Shown piece by piece: positions 8,975 through 20,773 of a DNA stretch of 64,000 nucleotides. The position numbers and the translations under genes were made by a program. Location: contig NZ_JACHZG010000001.1 in the NCBI RefSeq assembly GCF_014193425.1, forward strand, positions 2,480,001 to 2,544,000, in the 5' to 3' direction. Each line of letters opens with the position of its first letter. Position 1 is the first letter of the stretch. The stretch comes from Microlunatus antarcticus (GTDB lineage: Bacteria > Actinomycetota > Actinomycetes > Propionibacteriales > Propionibacteriaceae). The notes beneath the pieces were generated by a model. It was not told where the DNA came from, searched no databases, and saw nothing but the letters and a program-made list of their open reading frames with translations.

Positions 8975-10159
8975 TCAGAGGTCGAGCGGTCGCAGCACCG
9001 CCCCGGTCTTCAGCTTGGGCGTGAAGAACGTCGACTTCGGCGGCATCAGCAGGCCCTCACGGGCCGTCCGCTCGATCTCGGCCAGGCTCGGCGGCCGGAC
9101 GAGCACCGCGGCCACCGCCCTGCCCTGGGTCACGGCGTCGAGGGCGGGCTGCACCCCGGCGTGGTAGGCCACCTGCGGGTCCAGACCGTCGAGCGTCGTC
9201 TCCAGCCAGACCCCGTCGAGCGCGCGGACGCCGTCGAGGACGCCGGGTCGTGGGTCCAGCCGCCAGGCCCCGTCGGCGGTGAGGAGGACCATCGACGTGG
9301 CGTTCACCGCGGACACGGTCCCCTCGTCGCCGGCCACCTCGGTGAGGACGAAGGATCGCTCGAGCGCCGCGCGGAGCGCCGCCGGGTCCACGCCCGAGTA
9401 CAGCCGGTGGATCGGCTCCACGCTCAGCTGGTCGGCCACGAGCTCGGCGACGAAGGCGAGCGTGAGCTCGGCGGCGGTGTCGGTGCGCCCCGTGGCGGCG
9501 CGCACCTCGTCGCGGAACGTCCGGCCGACCGCGTAGCGGTGGTGCCCGTCGGCGATCAGCACGTCGTCGGAGGCCAGCAGGTCGCGGATCGCGCGGACCC
9601 GCTCCGGGTCGGTGACGCGCTCCCAGACGTGCTCGACACGGCGTCCGTAGGCGTCGTCGACCAGGCGGCCGACCAGCTCGCCCGGAGCGGCCAGGAGGTC
9701 GGCCAGACCAGCGGCCAGCGACAGCCCCCAGACCGGCGACAGGTTGGCCCGCGTCGCCCGGGTCAGCTCGAGCCGGTCGGTCGAGTCCTTCGGCGTGGTG
9801 CGTTCGTGCGGCAGCACCCCGCCCGCGCCGGCGTCCACGACCTCGAGGGCGCCGAGGACCCCGGCCACGTCGCGCGCGACCCCGTGGCCGTCGGCGAACC
9901 GGAGCCGGTAGATCGTGAAGGACGGTTCCGGGTCGAGGACCAGGACGCCGTCGGCGACCCAGCCGTCGAGCGTGGTCGCCGCGACCCCGTACCGGTCCGC
10001 TCCCCCGCGCGGCACGTCCACGCGCGTGACGTTCTGCGGCGACCGGGCCTGGAGCGCGTCGACGTCGGCGGCGTCGAGGACGTCGTACGGCGGGGCGAGC
10101 AGCGGTTCCAGGTCGGGCGCCGCGTAGCGGAGGGCGCGGAACGGCTCGAAGCGCGGCAT
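8975..10159 (-). CDS. DUF1015 family protein
   Basis: A 394-residue protein starting MPRFEPFRALRYAAPDL with LAPPYDVL and NVTRVDVPRG, then DDVLIADGHHRYAVGRTFRDE and a C-terminal LLMPPKSTFFTPKLKTGAVLR, all hallmarks of DUF1015. The HHRYA segment looks like an active or binding site, but no biochemical role is established to my knowledge. ATG at 10159 is selected because a CAACCT -10-like box lies exactly 6 nt upstream, consistent with a leaderless transcript. It is divergent from the ACT-domain gene. Confidence 0.85.
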   Translation of the reverse strand: MPRFEPFRALRYAAPDLEPLLAPPYDVLDAADVDALQARSPQNVTRVDVPRGGADRYGVAATTLDGWVADGVLVLDPEPSFTIYRLRFADGHGVARDVAGVLGALEVVDAGAGGVLPHERTTPKDSTDRLELTRATRANLSPVWGLSLAAGLADLLAAPGELVGRLVDDAYGRRVEHVWERVTDPERVRAIRDLLASDDVLIADGHHRYAVGRTFRDEVRAATGRTDTAAELTLAFVAELVADQLSVEPIHRLYSGVDPAALRAALERSFVLTEVAGDEGTVSAVNATSMVLLTADGAWRLDPRPGVLDGVRALDGVWLETTLDGLDPQVAYHAGVQPALDAVTQGRAVAAVLVRPPSLAEIERTAREGLLMPPKSTFFTPKLKTGAVLRPLDL

Positions 10160-10165
10160 GAGGAG

Positions 10166-10171
10166 AGGTTG
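10166..10171 (-). promoter_or_regulatory. -10 box of a leaderless promoter for the DUF1015 gene
   Basis: CAACCT on the minus strand is followed by 6 nt and the ATG at 10159. No Shine-Dalgarno sequence is present, so this box decides the start choice. Confidence 0.5.
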
Positions 10172-10261
10172 CCACGCAGCGCCCGTCCGGCCGGACACGG
10201 CTCACCAGGCCTCTTACGCGCTCGACATGATTCGGTAACGCCGTTCTGCGACGATGTGGCC

Positions 10262-10888
10262 GTGTTCCTCATGCGCGTGACCCTGCCTGACCGGCCCGGT
10301 TCGCTCGGCTCGGTGGCGTCCGCGATGGGTGGCGTCGGCGGTGACATCAACGCCGTCGAGATCGTGGAGAAGGGGGACGGCGTCGTCGTCGACGACTTCA
10401 TCGTCGACCTGCCGCCGAACCAGCTGCCCGAGACGCTGGTCAGCGCCTGCCAGAACCTCGAGGGCGTGCGCGTCGAGTGGATCGCCCGCTACCCCGAGGG
10501 CGGGGGCCTGCAGTCCGACCTCGAGGCGCTCGAACGGATGACCGCCGACCCGGTGCACGCGGCCGAGACCCTCGTCTCGCTCTGCCCGGTCGTGTTCCGG
10601 TCGCACTGGGCGATCCTCGTCGCCACCGGACCGGGTGGGCCCGAGATGACCTTCTCCACCACGCTCGCCCCGGACGTCGGTCCCGAGCTCGCCGGCCGGC
10701 TCGCGCCCTTCGACGTCACGCACCGGCTCGATCTCGAGAGCGGCTGGGCGCCCGGCTGGGGGGACTGCACCGTCGTCGTCACGCCCATCACGCAGGACCG
10801 GGTCATCGTCATCGGCCGTCAGGGCGGGCCCGTGTTCCTCGACTCCGAGATCGCCCGGCTCCACCACCTCGCCGCTCTCGTCACCTAG
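10262..10888 (+). CDS. ACT-domain amino acid-binding protein
   Basis: A 208-residue cytosolic protein. The first 80 residues form an ACT domain (MRVTLPDRPGSLGSVASAMG, GGDINAVEIVE); the rest (TLVSLCPVVFRSHWAILVAT, PFDVTHRLDLES) may be a second divergent ligand domain. From memory, the orthologue in mycobacteria (Rv3013) sits in the same place between gatC and ligA. It may sense an amino acid, but the ligand is unknown. GTG at 10262 is preceded by GACGAT with a 6-nt gap and no Shine-Dalgarno sequence. Confidence 0.8.
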   Translation: MFLMRVTLPDRPGSLGSVASAMGGVGGDINAVEIVEKGDGVVVDDFIVDLPPNQLPETLVSACQNLEGVRVEWIARYPEGGGLQSDLEALERMTADPVHAAETLVSLCPVVFRSHWAILVATGPGGPEMTFSTTLAPDVGPELAGRLAPFDVTHRLDLESGWAPGWGDCTVVVTPITQDRVIVIGRQGGPVFLDSEIARLHHLAALVT

Positions 10889-10966
10889 GACCCCGCCGCC
10901 GACGCTGAGCCCCCGCCGGCTGCGCGCCGCCGTCTCGCCAGGCATGATGCCGGGCAGGGGGTGGGC

Positions 10967-11476
10967 GTGGAGGGGTACGGCTGGGCGGAGCTGGGCGAGC
11001 TCGTGACGTCGTTCGGCTACGGCGTGCTCTCCGCCCTGGTGCCGCTCGTGAACGCCGAGAGCTACGTCGTCGTCTCGGGCCTCTCCTCGATCGGCCGGGC
11101 GGCGCCCGTCGTGCTCGGCGTCGCGCTGGGCCAGACCCTCGGCAAGGTGCTGCTCTTCCTCGGGGTGCGGCGCGGGAAGCAGTTCCCCTTCATCCGTCGC
11201 GAGCGGGCCCGGTTCCGGCGCGGCACGGCCGGCCCGACCCGGCGTCGGCTCAGCCGGGCGGTCGCCGCCCTGCTGCGGCTGGTGGGCGAGAAGCGCTGGG
11301 GCCTGCCGATCGTGCTCCTGGCCGCGGTGACCGGCCTCCCCCCGCTCTACGCCGTCGCCCTGCTGGCCGGGGCGACGAAGATGCGGCTGGGCTGGTTCGC
11401 CGTGGCCGTGCTCGTCGGGCGTACGGCGCGGTTCGTGCTCGTGGCCCGCGGCGTGGCCGTCCTCCACCCGGGCTGA
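10967..11476 (+). CDS. DedA/VTT-like small integral membrane protein
   Basis: About 169 residues with hydrophobic segments near residues 10-30, 40-60 and 105-125 plus a C-terminal one, separated by a basic cytoplasmic loop (RRERARFRRG). The ALGQTLGKVLLFLGVR stretch and overall layout recall the VTT/DedA-like family, but the match is weak. GTG at 10967 is chosen since GGGGG lies 5 nt before it; GTG at 10961 is equally open. Possible role: membrane lipid or small-molecule transport. Confidence 0.55.
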   Translation: MEGYGWAELGELVTSFGYGVLSALVPLVNAESYVVVSGLSSIGRAAPVVLGVALGQTLGKVLLFLGVRRGKQFPFIRRERARFRRGTAGPTRRRLSRAVAALLRLVGEKRWGLPIVLLAAVTGLPPLYAVALLAGATKMRLGWFAVAVLVGRTARFVLVARGVAVLHPG

Positions 11477-11569
11477 CCCCACGGCGCGGAGGGACGGCCT
11501 ACCTGATGCTTGGCTGTGAGCTCGTCTCGGCACCCCGGGCGTGACCTGGTGCTCGCTACCCTTGGCGCC

Positions 11570-11851
11570 ATGCGGCTGCGCGCGGCGTTCTCGGACCTCA
11601 ACCTCAACGGAGCCACCCCGCCTCGGGTGCAGCCCCGGCTGGGCGAGTGGGGTCCCGAGCTCGTCCCCAGCACGGGCCAGAAGCGGCGGATGCGCATCTG
11701 GGTCGGCCTGGTCCTGCTCGGCGCGATGCTCGCGATCTTCGGGGTGGGCTGGTACGTCTACCACGCGATGACGGGCAGCTGGGGCTTCGGGATCGGCGAC
11801 GACTCCGGCTTCTTCGCCCCGGGCGCGCTGGTCGGTCTGCTGCTCGCCTGA
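11570..11851 (+). CDS. Small two-helix membrane protein
   Basis: A 93-residue unrecognised protein: an N-terminal soluble stretch (MRLRAAFSDLNLNGA), then a strong membrane segment at about residues 45-62 (IWVGLVLLGAMLAIFGVGW) and a second, weaker one at the C-terminus (FFAPGALVGLLLA). The ATG at 11570 has TACCCT 7 nt upstream, so it is probably leaderless. It lies just before ligA on the same strand. Confidence 0.55.
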   Translation: MRLRAAFSDLNLNGATPPRVQPRLGEWGPELVPSTGQKRRMRIWVGLVLLGAMLAIFGVGWYVYHAMTGSWGFGIGDDSGFFAPGALVGLLLA

Positions 11852-11891
11852 CGCTCGGTCGTGCCCTCGGGGCCGCCGCTCGGCCCGCCCC

Positions 11892-14234
<2,343 letters not shown>

Positions 14235-14329
14235 GGGAGCGTCGAGCGCGGACGGGCCCGAGCGGAGCATTGCTCGTCCCGGTCGGGGGACGTCGGCGAC
14301 CTGACCCGGCCGGTGTCAGCGGCTCCCGT

Positions 14330-14375
14330 TAGCGTGACGCCCGCCCACCAGGACGGGACCCGCGCTCGCGGGTCC
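14330..14375 (+). promoter_or_regulatory. Promoter and 5'-UTR hairpin of the M1 peptidase gene
   Basis: TAGCGT at 14330-14335 fits a -10 box. Downstream, 14356-14375 reads GGACCCGCGCTCGCGGGTCC, 9-bp arms around CT, ending 33 nt before the ATG. A stable leader hairpin could be an RNA stabiliser or regulator; no known riboswitch is recognised. Confidence 0.45.
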
Positions 14376-14408
14376 GGCCGGCCCGGGCGTCGAACCAAGG
14401 AGCACCAG

Positions 14409-15845
14409 ATGCACCCTCCCCTCCGCCGCTGGGCGGTCACGCTCGGCTCCGGCGCCCTCGCCGTGTCGTTGCTGCCGCTCGCACCGATGGCCGCATCGGC
14501 CGCGCCGGTCGCGACCGTCGCCCCGGCCGCCGCGCCCGCACCGGTCGCCGGCGGCACGACCGTCAACGACTCCCTGTTTCCCGAGATCGGCAACACCGGC
14601 TACGACGTGCGGCACTACAAGATCGCGCTCGCGTACGCGCCCGACGGCTCCGTGAAGGCGACCACGACGATCGAGGCGAAGGCCGACAAGAAGCTGTCGT
14701 CGTTCTCCCTCGACCTCGAGGGGCTGGAGGTCGACCGGGTGCGGGTCGAGGGGCGCGACGCGACGTTCGCGCGCACCGGGACCAAGCTCGTCGTCACGCC
14801 GGCCAAGGCCGCCGGCGGGACGTTCACGGTCGTGGTCAAGTACCACGGCAAGCCCGTGACCCACATCGACCCGGACGGCGCGCAGGACGGCTGGGTCCCG
14901 AGCAAGACCGGGGCCACCGCCCTCTCCGAGCCGGTCGGTGCGCAGACCTGGTTCCCGAACAACAACACCCCGCGGGACAAGGCGACCTTCGACGTCGCCC
15001 TCACCGTCCCGAAGAAGCTCGCGGCCGCGTCCAACGGCGTCCTCCGGAGCCGCAAGACCTCCGGCGGCCGGACGACGTGGAGCTGGCGCCAGAAGCAGCC
15101 GATGGCGACCTACCTCTCGCTGGCCGCGATCGGTGACTTCGACGTCTACCGCTCGACGGTCAAGCTCCAGCACGGTCGCAAGATCACCGCGTGGAGCTTC
15201 GTCCAGCCGAGCCTGGGCAAGGCCGAGGCGCAGCGCAAGCTGCTGCCGAAGGTCCTCGCCTTCAGCGAGAAGCAGTACGGCCGCTACCCCTTCGACGGCA
15301 CCGGCATGGTCATCCAGGACCTCGGCGTGGGCTACGCGCTCGAGACCCAGACCCGGCCGTTCTTCGACGGCGTCCCCGACGACTCGACCCTGGTGCACGA
15401 GCTCGCGCACCAGTGGTTCGGCGACTCGGTCACCCCGCGGGACTGGGGCGACATCTGGCTGAACGAGGGCTTCGCCACGTACGCGGAGGCGAACTGGGCC
15501 GCCGAGCACGGTGGGCCGACCACCTGGCAGGCCTTCCAGAAGACGTACGACGGGAACGACGCGTCCTCCGACCTCTGGAAGCCCGCGCCGAACGCGCTGG
15601 AGGACCCGGCCGACCTCTTCGGCGAGCCGGTCTACACCCGCGGCGGGCTGACGCTGGAGGCCCTGCGCCACCGGATCGGCGACGCGAAGATGAAGACCCT
15701 GCTGCGCGCGTGGTCGAAGAACCAGGCCGGCCGGTCGGTGCGGACCAGCCAGTTCGTCGCGCTCGCGGAGAAGGTCAGCGACCAGGACCTGGGCTGGTTC
15801 TTCCGGAGCTGGCTCGAGGTGCCCTCGAAGCCCGCCGGCTACTAG
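14409..15845 (+). CDS. Secreted M1-family zinc metallopeptidase
   Basis: A 478-residue protein with a Sec signal peptide (basic start, then ALAVSLLPLAPMAASAAP). The peptidase domain has the zinc motif HELAH (His330, Glu331, His334) and the third ligand Glu353 in WLNEGFATYAE, the HExxH-18-E pattern of M1 aminopeptidases. It lacks a canonical GAMEN exopeptidase box; instead there is VGYALETQTRPFF. It is shorter than full-size aminopeptidase N (about 850), lacking the C-terminal helical domain, as in many actinobacterial secreted members. AAGGAG lies 8 nt before the ATG. The product likely degrades peptides outside the cell. Confidence 0.88.
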   Translation: MHPPLRRWAVTLGSGALAVSLLPLAPMAASAAPVATVAPAAAPAPVAGGTTVNDSLFPEIGNTGYDVRHYKIALAYAPDGSVKATTTIEAKADKKLSSFSLDLEGLEVDRVRVEGRDATFARTGTKLVVTPAKAAGGTFTVVVKYHGKPVTHIDPDGAQDGWVPSKTGATALSEPVGAQTWFPNNNTPRDKATFDVALTVPKKLAAASNGVLRSRKTSGGRTTWSWRQKQPMATYLSLAAIGDFDVYRSTVKLQHGRKITAWSFVQPSLGKAEAQRKLLPKVLAFSEKQYGRYPFDGTGMVIQDLGVGYALETQTRPFFDGVPDDSTLVHELAHQWFGDSVTPRDWGDIWLNEGFATYAEANWAAEHGGPTTWQAFQKTYDGNDASSDLWKPAPNALEDPADLFGEPVYTRGGLTLEALRHRIGDAKMKTLLRAWSKNQAGRSVRTSQFVALAEKVSDQDLGWFFRSWLEVPSKPAGY

Positions 15846-15861
15846 CCCGGGGGGTCGGGGC

Positions 15862-16260
15862 TCAGGCCGAGGTCGGCGCGGCCGCGGTGGTCGCGCCGGT
15901 CTCCGGCAGCCGGAGGCGCCAGGCGTACGAGCAGTAGGCCGTGATGGTGCAGAGGATCAGCACGCCGAGGAAGACGTGCGCGCCCTTGACCTCGGCGAAG
16001 CCGAGCATCATCTGGACGGCGATCGCCACGATGATCCCGACCGGCAGGAAGAGGGTCCAGCCCGGGCGACCGGAACGCCGCAGCGTCACGCCCAGCACCG
16101 CGCCGATGACGGCGAGCACGAGGACGGCGAACGCGTTCGTCAGGTGCGCGATCAGCAGCGGGGCGACCCCGTCGAGGTAGCCCGACCCCAGACCGGCCTG
16201 CGCGACGGCGAAGGCGAAGAGCAGGGTCGCGACGATGCGGAGCTGCCGGATCTGGGCCAC
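15862..16260 (-). CDS. Four-helix membrane protein (hypothetical)
   Basis: A 132-residue protein with four hydrophobic helices: about residues 8-25, 36-58, 70-88 and 95-112, with a His (HLTNAF) and a buried Glu/Lys pair (FAEVKGAHVF). This layout resembles small DoxX/cytochrome-like membrane proteins, but no family is assigned. GTG start; the nearest upstream gene on the same strand is the methionine synthase-like gene, separated by terminator-like hairpins, so it is probably transcribed separately. Confidence 0.6.
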   Translation of the reverse strand: MAQIRQLRIVATLLFAFAVAQAGLGSGYLDGVAPLLIAHLTNAFAVLVLAVIGAVLGVTLRRSGRPGWTLFLPVGIIVAIAVQMMLGFAEVKGAHVFLGVLILCTITAYCSYAWRLRLPETGATTAAAPTSA

Positions 16261-16291
16261 GCGGTCATTGTGCCGCAGCCGGTCTCGGGCA

Positions 16292-16350
16292 GGGTTCCGG
16301 GAGCGCCAGCGAGCGGAACCCCTGCGGGGGTGTGGGGGGTCGTCCCCCAC
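16292..16350 (-). terminator. Double hairpin downstream of the methionine synthase-like gene
   Basis: Two perfect stems lie side by side: GTGGGGG/CCCCCAC (16332-16350, 5-nt loop) and GGGTTCCG/CGGAACCC (16292-16321, 14-nt loop). They follow the stop at 16362 on the minus strand. There is no U-tract, so they are I-shaped terminators or REP-like stems. Confidence 0.5.
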
Positions 16351-16361
16351 GTGATACAGCG

Positions 16362-17432
16362 TCAGCCGAGCAGGCGGTCGGACAGGATGTCCGCGGCCGA
16401 GCGGAGGACCCGCAGGGCGGCGAGAGCGCCGTCGCTGTCGAAGCCGGCGAGCCCGCAGGCCGGGGTGAGCACGGTCCGCAGCCCGGCGTCGGCGTCGAGG
16501 CCCAGGTCGTCGAGCCGGGCGAGCACCCGCGTCGCCACCTGCTCCGGTCGGGCGAGCGGTGCCGTGCCCGTGGTGGGCAGCGCTCCGGCGCCGAACCACA
16601 GGCCCTCGGTCAGCCCCTCGCCGACCTCGTCCCAGGTCTCGGTGCCCATCTGGCCGAGGTCGAGCGCGACGCCGGCCACGCCCACCTCGCGCAGCAGGGA
16701 CACCGGAGCCCCGGCGGCACAGCAGTGCACGACCACGGGGACGGCCGCGGCGCCCATCGGACCCGTCGCGGCGAGGTGAGCGACGAGCTGGCTGTACGCC
16801 TCCGCCACCTCGGGCCGGTCGACCGAGCGGTGCCGCGAGAACCCGCTGGCCGTGCTCAGGCCGCCGGTCAGCACCGCCGGCAGCAGCGGCTCGTCGAGCT
16901 GCACGACCAGCGCGAGGTCGGGCAGCCGCCGGCGGAGCTCGTCGACCAGCGCGCCGATCCCCTCGGTCAGCGACTGCACCACGTCGCGGCGCGCACCGTG
17001 GTCGGCGACGACGCGGTCGCCCCGGGGACGTTCCAGGGCGGCGGCGAGGGTCCAGGGGCCGGCGACGGAGAGCTTGAACGCCCCGACAAATCCCTGCGCG
17101 ACCTCCTCGAGGTCGTCCAGGTCCTGCCGGAAGAGCGAGCGTGCCTGACGGGCGTCCCGGTTGGGCGCGTCGGCGAGGCGCCAGCCGGCGGGCTGGAGGT
17201 CGACCGCCAGCCCGGACAGGACCGACGCGCCCCGGCCGACCAGCTGGGCCGCCGGCCCGCGGGCCGGGAGCTCGGGCAGGTAGGGCAGGTCGGGGCACTC
17301 GGCGAAGGCGATCCTGACCGCGTCGCCCATGTCGGTGCCGGGCCAGGACCCGATCCCGGTCCAGAGCACCGAGGGCGGACGGCGGTCGGCCAGGCCGAGC
17401 GGCGGTGCGGTCTCGACCTCGGGCCCGCTCAC
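16362..17432 (-). CDS. Cobalamin-independent methionine synthase-like (MetE/UROD-fold) protein
   Basis: A 356-residue TIM-barrel protein beginning, after a short tail, with [10 protein letters not shown]. It contains [41 protein letters not shown] (zinc-type Cys pair) and a C-terminal TPACGLAGF. These match the catalytic-half fold of MetE, but the protein is half the length of MetE and lacks the N-terminal folate-binding half. From memory, mycobacterial Rv3015c is its counterpart next to ligA. The methyl acceptor is unknown. Its GTG overlaps the mnmA stop (GTGA). Confidence 0.75.
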   Translation of the reverse strand: MSGPEVETAPPLGLADRRPPSVLWTGIGSWPGTDMGDAVRIAFAECPDLPYLPELPARGPAAQLVGRGASVLSGLAVDLQPAGWRLADAPNRDARQARSLFRQDLDDLEEVAQGFVGAFKLSVAGPWTLAAALERPRGDRVVADHGARRDVVQSLTEGIGALVDELRRRLPDLALVVQLDEPLLPAVLTGGLSTASGFSRHRSVDRPEVAEAYSQLVAHLAATGPMGAAAVPVVVHCCAAGAPVSLLREVGVAGVALDLGQMGTETWDEVGEGLTEGLWFGAGALPTTGTAPLARPEQVATRVLARLDDLGLDADAGLRTVLTPACGLAGFDSDGALAALRVLRSAADILSDRLLG

Positions 17433-18529
17433 GGGACCAGCGCCGGCCGCGGCGCCGCTACGGTGCTCGCGATGGTGGCGCTGCCCACGACGCGGGTGCC
17501 GTCGTAGCAGACGACGGCCTGCCCCGGCGCGACCCCGGACAGCGGCTCGTCGGTGTCGACGACGAGCTCGTCCCCGTCCGCGGCCGACGCCCGCACCTCG
17601 ATCGTCGCGGGCACGGGCGCGCCATGGGCGCGCACCTGGACGAGGCCACGCCACGGACCCGCGGGCGTCGTGCCGGTCCAGGTCGGGCGCACGCCGGCGA
17701 TCCGGGTCACCGCGAGCGCCTCGCGGGGTCCGACGGTGACGGTCCCGGTGACGGGCGTGACGTCGAGGACGAAGCGGGGCTTGCCGTCCGCCGCGGGCAC
17801 GCCCAGGCGCAGCCCCCGGCGCTGACCGACGGTGAAGTGGTGGGTCCCGTCGTGCTCGCCCACGGCCGTGCCGTCGACGTCGACGATCGACCCCGGTCGG
17901 GTCCCGAGCCGGGCGTCGAGGAAGCCGGCGGTGTCGCCGTCGGGGATGAAGCAGATGTCGTGGCTGTCGGGCTTCGCCGCGACCGACAGCCCGCGGGCGG
18001 CCGCCTCGGCGCGGACCTCGGTCTTGGTCGAGCCGCCCAGCGGGAACCAGCTGTGCGCGACTTGGTGCGCAGTCAGGACCCCGAGCACGTACGACTGGTC
18101 CTTGGCGTCGTCGACGGCACGGTGGAGCTCGTCCCCCACCCGCCGGGCGTAGTGCCCGGTGCAGACGGCGTCGAAGCCGAGGGCGAGGCCGCGCTCCAGC
18201 ACGGCGGAGAACTTGATCTTCTCGTTGCAGCGCAGGCACGGGTTCGGCGTCCGGCCGGCGGCGTACTCGGCCACGAAGTCGTCCACCACGTCGGCGGCGA
18301 AGCGGTCGGACAGGTCCCAGACGTAGAACGGGATGCCCAGCCGGTCGGCGGCCCGGCGGGCGTCGTGGGCGTCCTCGCGCGAGCAGCACCCGCGGGCCCC
18401 GCTGCGGAACGACTGCGGGTTCTTCGACAGGGCGAGGTGCACGCCGGTGACGTCGTGACCCGCGTCCACGGCCCGTGCCGCGGCCACGGCCGAGTCCACG
18501 CCTCCGGACATGGCGGCCAGCACCCTCAT
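17429..18529 (-). CDS. mnmA: tRNA-specific 2-thiouridylase MnmA
   Basis: A 366-residue enzyme with the PP-loop [12 protein letters not shown] at the start, the catalytic Cys in [16 protein letters not shown], the second Cys in [11 protein letters not shown] and the [12 protein letters not shown] motif. It thiolates U34 of tRNAs for Lys, Glu and Gln using persulfide sulfur. The cysteine desulfurase gene just upstream on the same strand supplies that sulfur. A TAAACT box lies about 44 nt before the ATG and GAGGGG 9 nt before it, so this gene has a leader. Confidence 0.96.
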   Translation of the reverse strand: MRVLAAMSGGVDSAVAAARAVDAGHDVTGVHLALSKNPQSFRSGARGCCSREDAHDARRAADRLGIPFYVWDLSDRFAADVVDDFVAEYAAGRTPNPCLRCNEKIKFSAVLERGLALGFDAVCTGHYARRVGDELHRAVDDAKDQSYVLGVLTAHQVAHSWFPLGGSTKTEVRAEAAARGLSVAAKPDSHDICFIPDGDTAGFLDARLGTRPGSIVDVDGTAVGEHDGTHHFTVGQRRGLRLGVPAADGKPRFVLDVTPVTGTVTVGPREALAVTRIAGVRPTWTGTTPAGPWRGLVQVRAHGAPVPATIEVRASAADGDELVVDTDEPLSGVAPGQAVVCYDGTRVVGSATIASTVAAPRPALVP

Positions 18530-18578
18530 CCCGACCGTCCCCTCAGCTCGTACCCGACGATCCCTGAGTTTAGTGGCG

Positions 18579-19748
18579 TCAGACGTACGCGGCCGCCGCC
18601 CGCGCCCGCGCGACGACGTCGGGCAGCACGGCGGAGACCCGCTCGAGGTCGGCCGGCGTGGTCGTGTGGCCCAGGGAGAACCGGACGACGCTGCGCGCCT
18701 CGGCCTCGGGCACGCCCAGCGCGGTGAGGACGTGGCTCGGGGCGGTGACGCCGGCCGAGCAGGCCGACCCCGTGGAGGCGTCGACGCCGGCCGCGTCGAG
18801 CAGCATCACCACGGCGTCGCCGGGAGCGCCGGGCAGACCGACGCTGAGCACGCTCGGCAGACCCGCACCGAGCCGCTCGGCGGCGGCCGCACCGTGCCGG
18901 ACGGCATCGGGCACCGCGATGCGGATCCGGGCGTACAGCTCCTCGCGCAGGGCGACCTCGCGCGTCGCCTCGGCCTCCAGGGTGGCGACGGCGACGTCGA
19001 CCGCCGCGGCGAAGCCGGCCGCGCCCACGACGTCGAGCGTCCCGGAGCGCACGTCACGCTCCTGGCCGCCGCCGTGCTGGACCGCGGCCAGCGCGGTCGT
19101 CCGCCGGGCGATCAGCGCGCCGATCCCGACCGGTCCCCCGAGCTTGTGCGCGGTCAGGGTGAGCAGGTCGAGGCCGCTGGCGGCGAAGTCGACCGGGACG
19201 TGCCCGACGGCCTGCACCGCGTCGCTGTGCACGACGGCGCCGACCGCACGGCCGGCGGCGGCCACCTCGGCGACCGGCTGCACCGTGCCGACCTCGTTGT
19301 TGGCCCACATGACGGAGACGACCGCGCTGCGGGGGCCGAGGGCCGCGGCGTACGCGTCCAGGTCGAGCCGGCCGGTCGCGTCGACGTCGAGGAGCGTGAC
19401 GTGCGCGCCCTGGGTCTGGGCCAGCCACAGCGCCGCGTCCCCGACCGCGTGGTGCTCGACCGCGCTGACCAGCACGTCGCGCCGGTCCGCGTCCCGGCGC
19501 GCCCAGTAGGCGCCCTTGACCGCCAGGTTGTCCGCCTCGGTGCCGCCGCCGGTGAAGAGGACCTCGGCGGGCTCGGCGCCCAGCCGTGCGGCGATCAGCT
19601 CACGTGCGTCCTCCACGACGCGGCGCGCGGCGCGACCGGAACCGTGCGCCGAGGACGGGTTGCCCGTCCGGGTCAGCTCCGCCGTGACCGCGGCCACGGC
19701 CTCGGCCCGCATGGGCGTGGTCGCCGCGTGGTCCAGGTAGCTCCGCAC
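18579..19748 (-). CDS. iscS: Cysteine desulfurase (IscS/NifS-like)
   Basis: A 389-residue PLP enzyme. [14 protein letters not shown] opens the protein; [20 protein letters not shown] holds the PLP lysine; [15 protein letters not shown] holds the catalytic Cys on its loop, with a class-I-type RGSACS-like spacing. It releases sulfur from cysteine for MnmA, encoded next. GTG at 19748 is preferred: GAGACT lies 6 nt upstream and the homologous region starts here. A TTG five codons upstream is the alternative. Confidence 0.92.
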   Translation of the reverse strand: MRSYLDHAATTPMRAEAVAAVTAELTRTGNPSSAHGSGRAARRVVEDARELIAARLGAEPAEVLFTGGGTEADNLAVKGAYWARRDADRRDVLVSAVEHHAVGDAALWLAQTQGAHVTLLDVDATGRLDLDAYAAALGPRSAVVSVMWANNEVGTVQPVAEVAAAGRAVGAVVHSDAVQAVGHVPVDFAASGLDLLTLTAHKLGGPVGIGALIARRTTALAAVQHGGGQERDVRSGTLDVVGAAGFAAAVDVAVATLEAEATREVALREELYARIRIAVPDAVRHGAAAAERLGAGLPSVLSVGLPGAPGDAVVMLLDAAGVDASTGSACSAGVTAPSHVLTALGVPEAEARSVVRFSLGHTTTPADLERVSAVLPDVVARARAAAAYV

Positions 19749-19781
19749 GTCCCCAGTCTCCAACCTCGGCGAAGGGGTCCG

Positions 19782-20735
19782 TCAGGCCTGGTCGGCCTTC
19801 AGGCCGGCGACGACGGCGTCGAGGACCTCGTGCAGGTCGCCGACCACGCCGAGGTCGGCGAGGGCGAAGATCGGCGCCTCGCCGTCGGAGTTGATCGCCA
19901 CGACCGCCTTCGACGTCTGCATGCCGGCGCGGTGCTGGATCGCACCGGAGATGCCGGCGGCGACGTAGAGCTGCGGCGAGACGGTCGTCCCGGTCTGGCC
20001 GACCTGGTAGGCGTGCGGGTACCAGCCCGCGTCCACCGCCGCGCGCGAGGCGCCGACCGCGCCCCCGAGGGCGTCGGCCAGGGCCTCGACCTCGGCGAAG
20101 TCCCCGCCGGTCCCCCGCCCGCCGGACACCACGACGGTGGCCTCGGTCAGACCCGGGCGACCGCTGCCGGCCCGCGGGTCACGAGCGGTGATCCGGGCGC
20201 CGCGGGCCGCGTCGGACAGGGTGACGGCGACCGGCTCGACCGCCACCGGGCTCCAGCCCTCGACCGGCTCGGGGGTCACCGAGTTGGGCTTCACCGTGAC
20301 CACGCCGACGTCGCGGCCGCCGCGGGCCCGGGTCGTCCAGCCGCCCGCGAACACGGACTTCGTCGCCGTGCCGTCGGCGTCGAGGTCGACCGCGTCGGTC
20401 ACCAGGCTCGCGCCCAGCCGTACGGCGAGCCGGCCGGCGACCTCCTTGCCCTCGACGCTCGACGTGAGCAGCACGAGGGCCGGCCCGACCGCGTCGACGA
20501 CCTGGGTCAGCGCCTCCGACTTCGGCGCGACGAGGTAGGCGTCGAACGCCGGGTCCTGCACGCTCAGCACCCGCGTCACGCCGTGGGCGGCCAGGACGGC
20601 GGCGGCCGCCTCGGAGACCTCCTCGAGCACGACGACGACCGGGTCGCCGACGCGGCGGGCCAGCGTCAGCAGCTCGAGCGTGGCCCGGCTGGGGACGGCG
20701 TCGGCGAACGTGGCCAGGACCAGGACCGTGGGCAT
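19782..20735 (-). CDS. etfA: Electron transfer flavoprotein, alpha subunit
   Basis: A 317-residue protein. The N-terminal domain (MPTVLVLATFADAV) is followed by the C-terminal FAD domain with VVSGGRGTGG, YPHAYQVGQTGTTVSPQLYV and GAIQHRAGMQTSK plus AINSD, the signature EtfA segment. It binds FAD and accepts electrons from acyl-CoA dehydrogenases. It lies 38 nt after etfB on the same strand. Confidence 0.96.
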   Translation of the reverse strand: MPTVLVLATFADAVPSRATLELLTLARRVGDPVVVVLEEVSEAAAAVLAAHGVTRVLSVQDPAFDAYLVAPKSEALTQVVDAVGPALVLLTSSVEGKEVAGRLAVRLGASLVTDAVDLDADGTATKSVFAGGWTTRARGGRDVGVVTVKPNSVTPEPVEGWSPVAVEPVAVTLSDAARGARITARDPRAGSGRPGLTEATVVVSGGRGTGGDFAEVEALADALGGAVGASRAAVDAGWYPHAYQVGQTGTTVSPQLYVAAGISGAIQHRAGMQTSKAVVAINSDGEAPIFALADLGVVGDLHEVLDAVVAGLKADQA

Positions 20736-20773
20736 GCGTGCTCCTTCGTCAGGGTGGGCGTCGGGAGGACGCG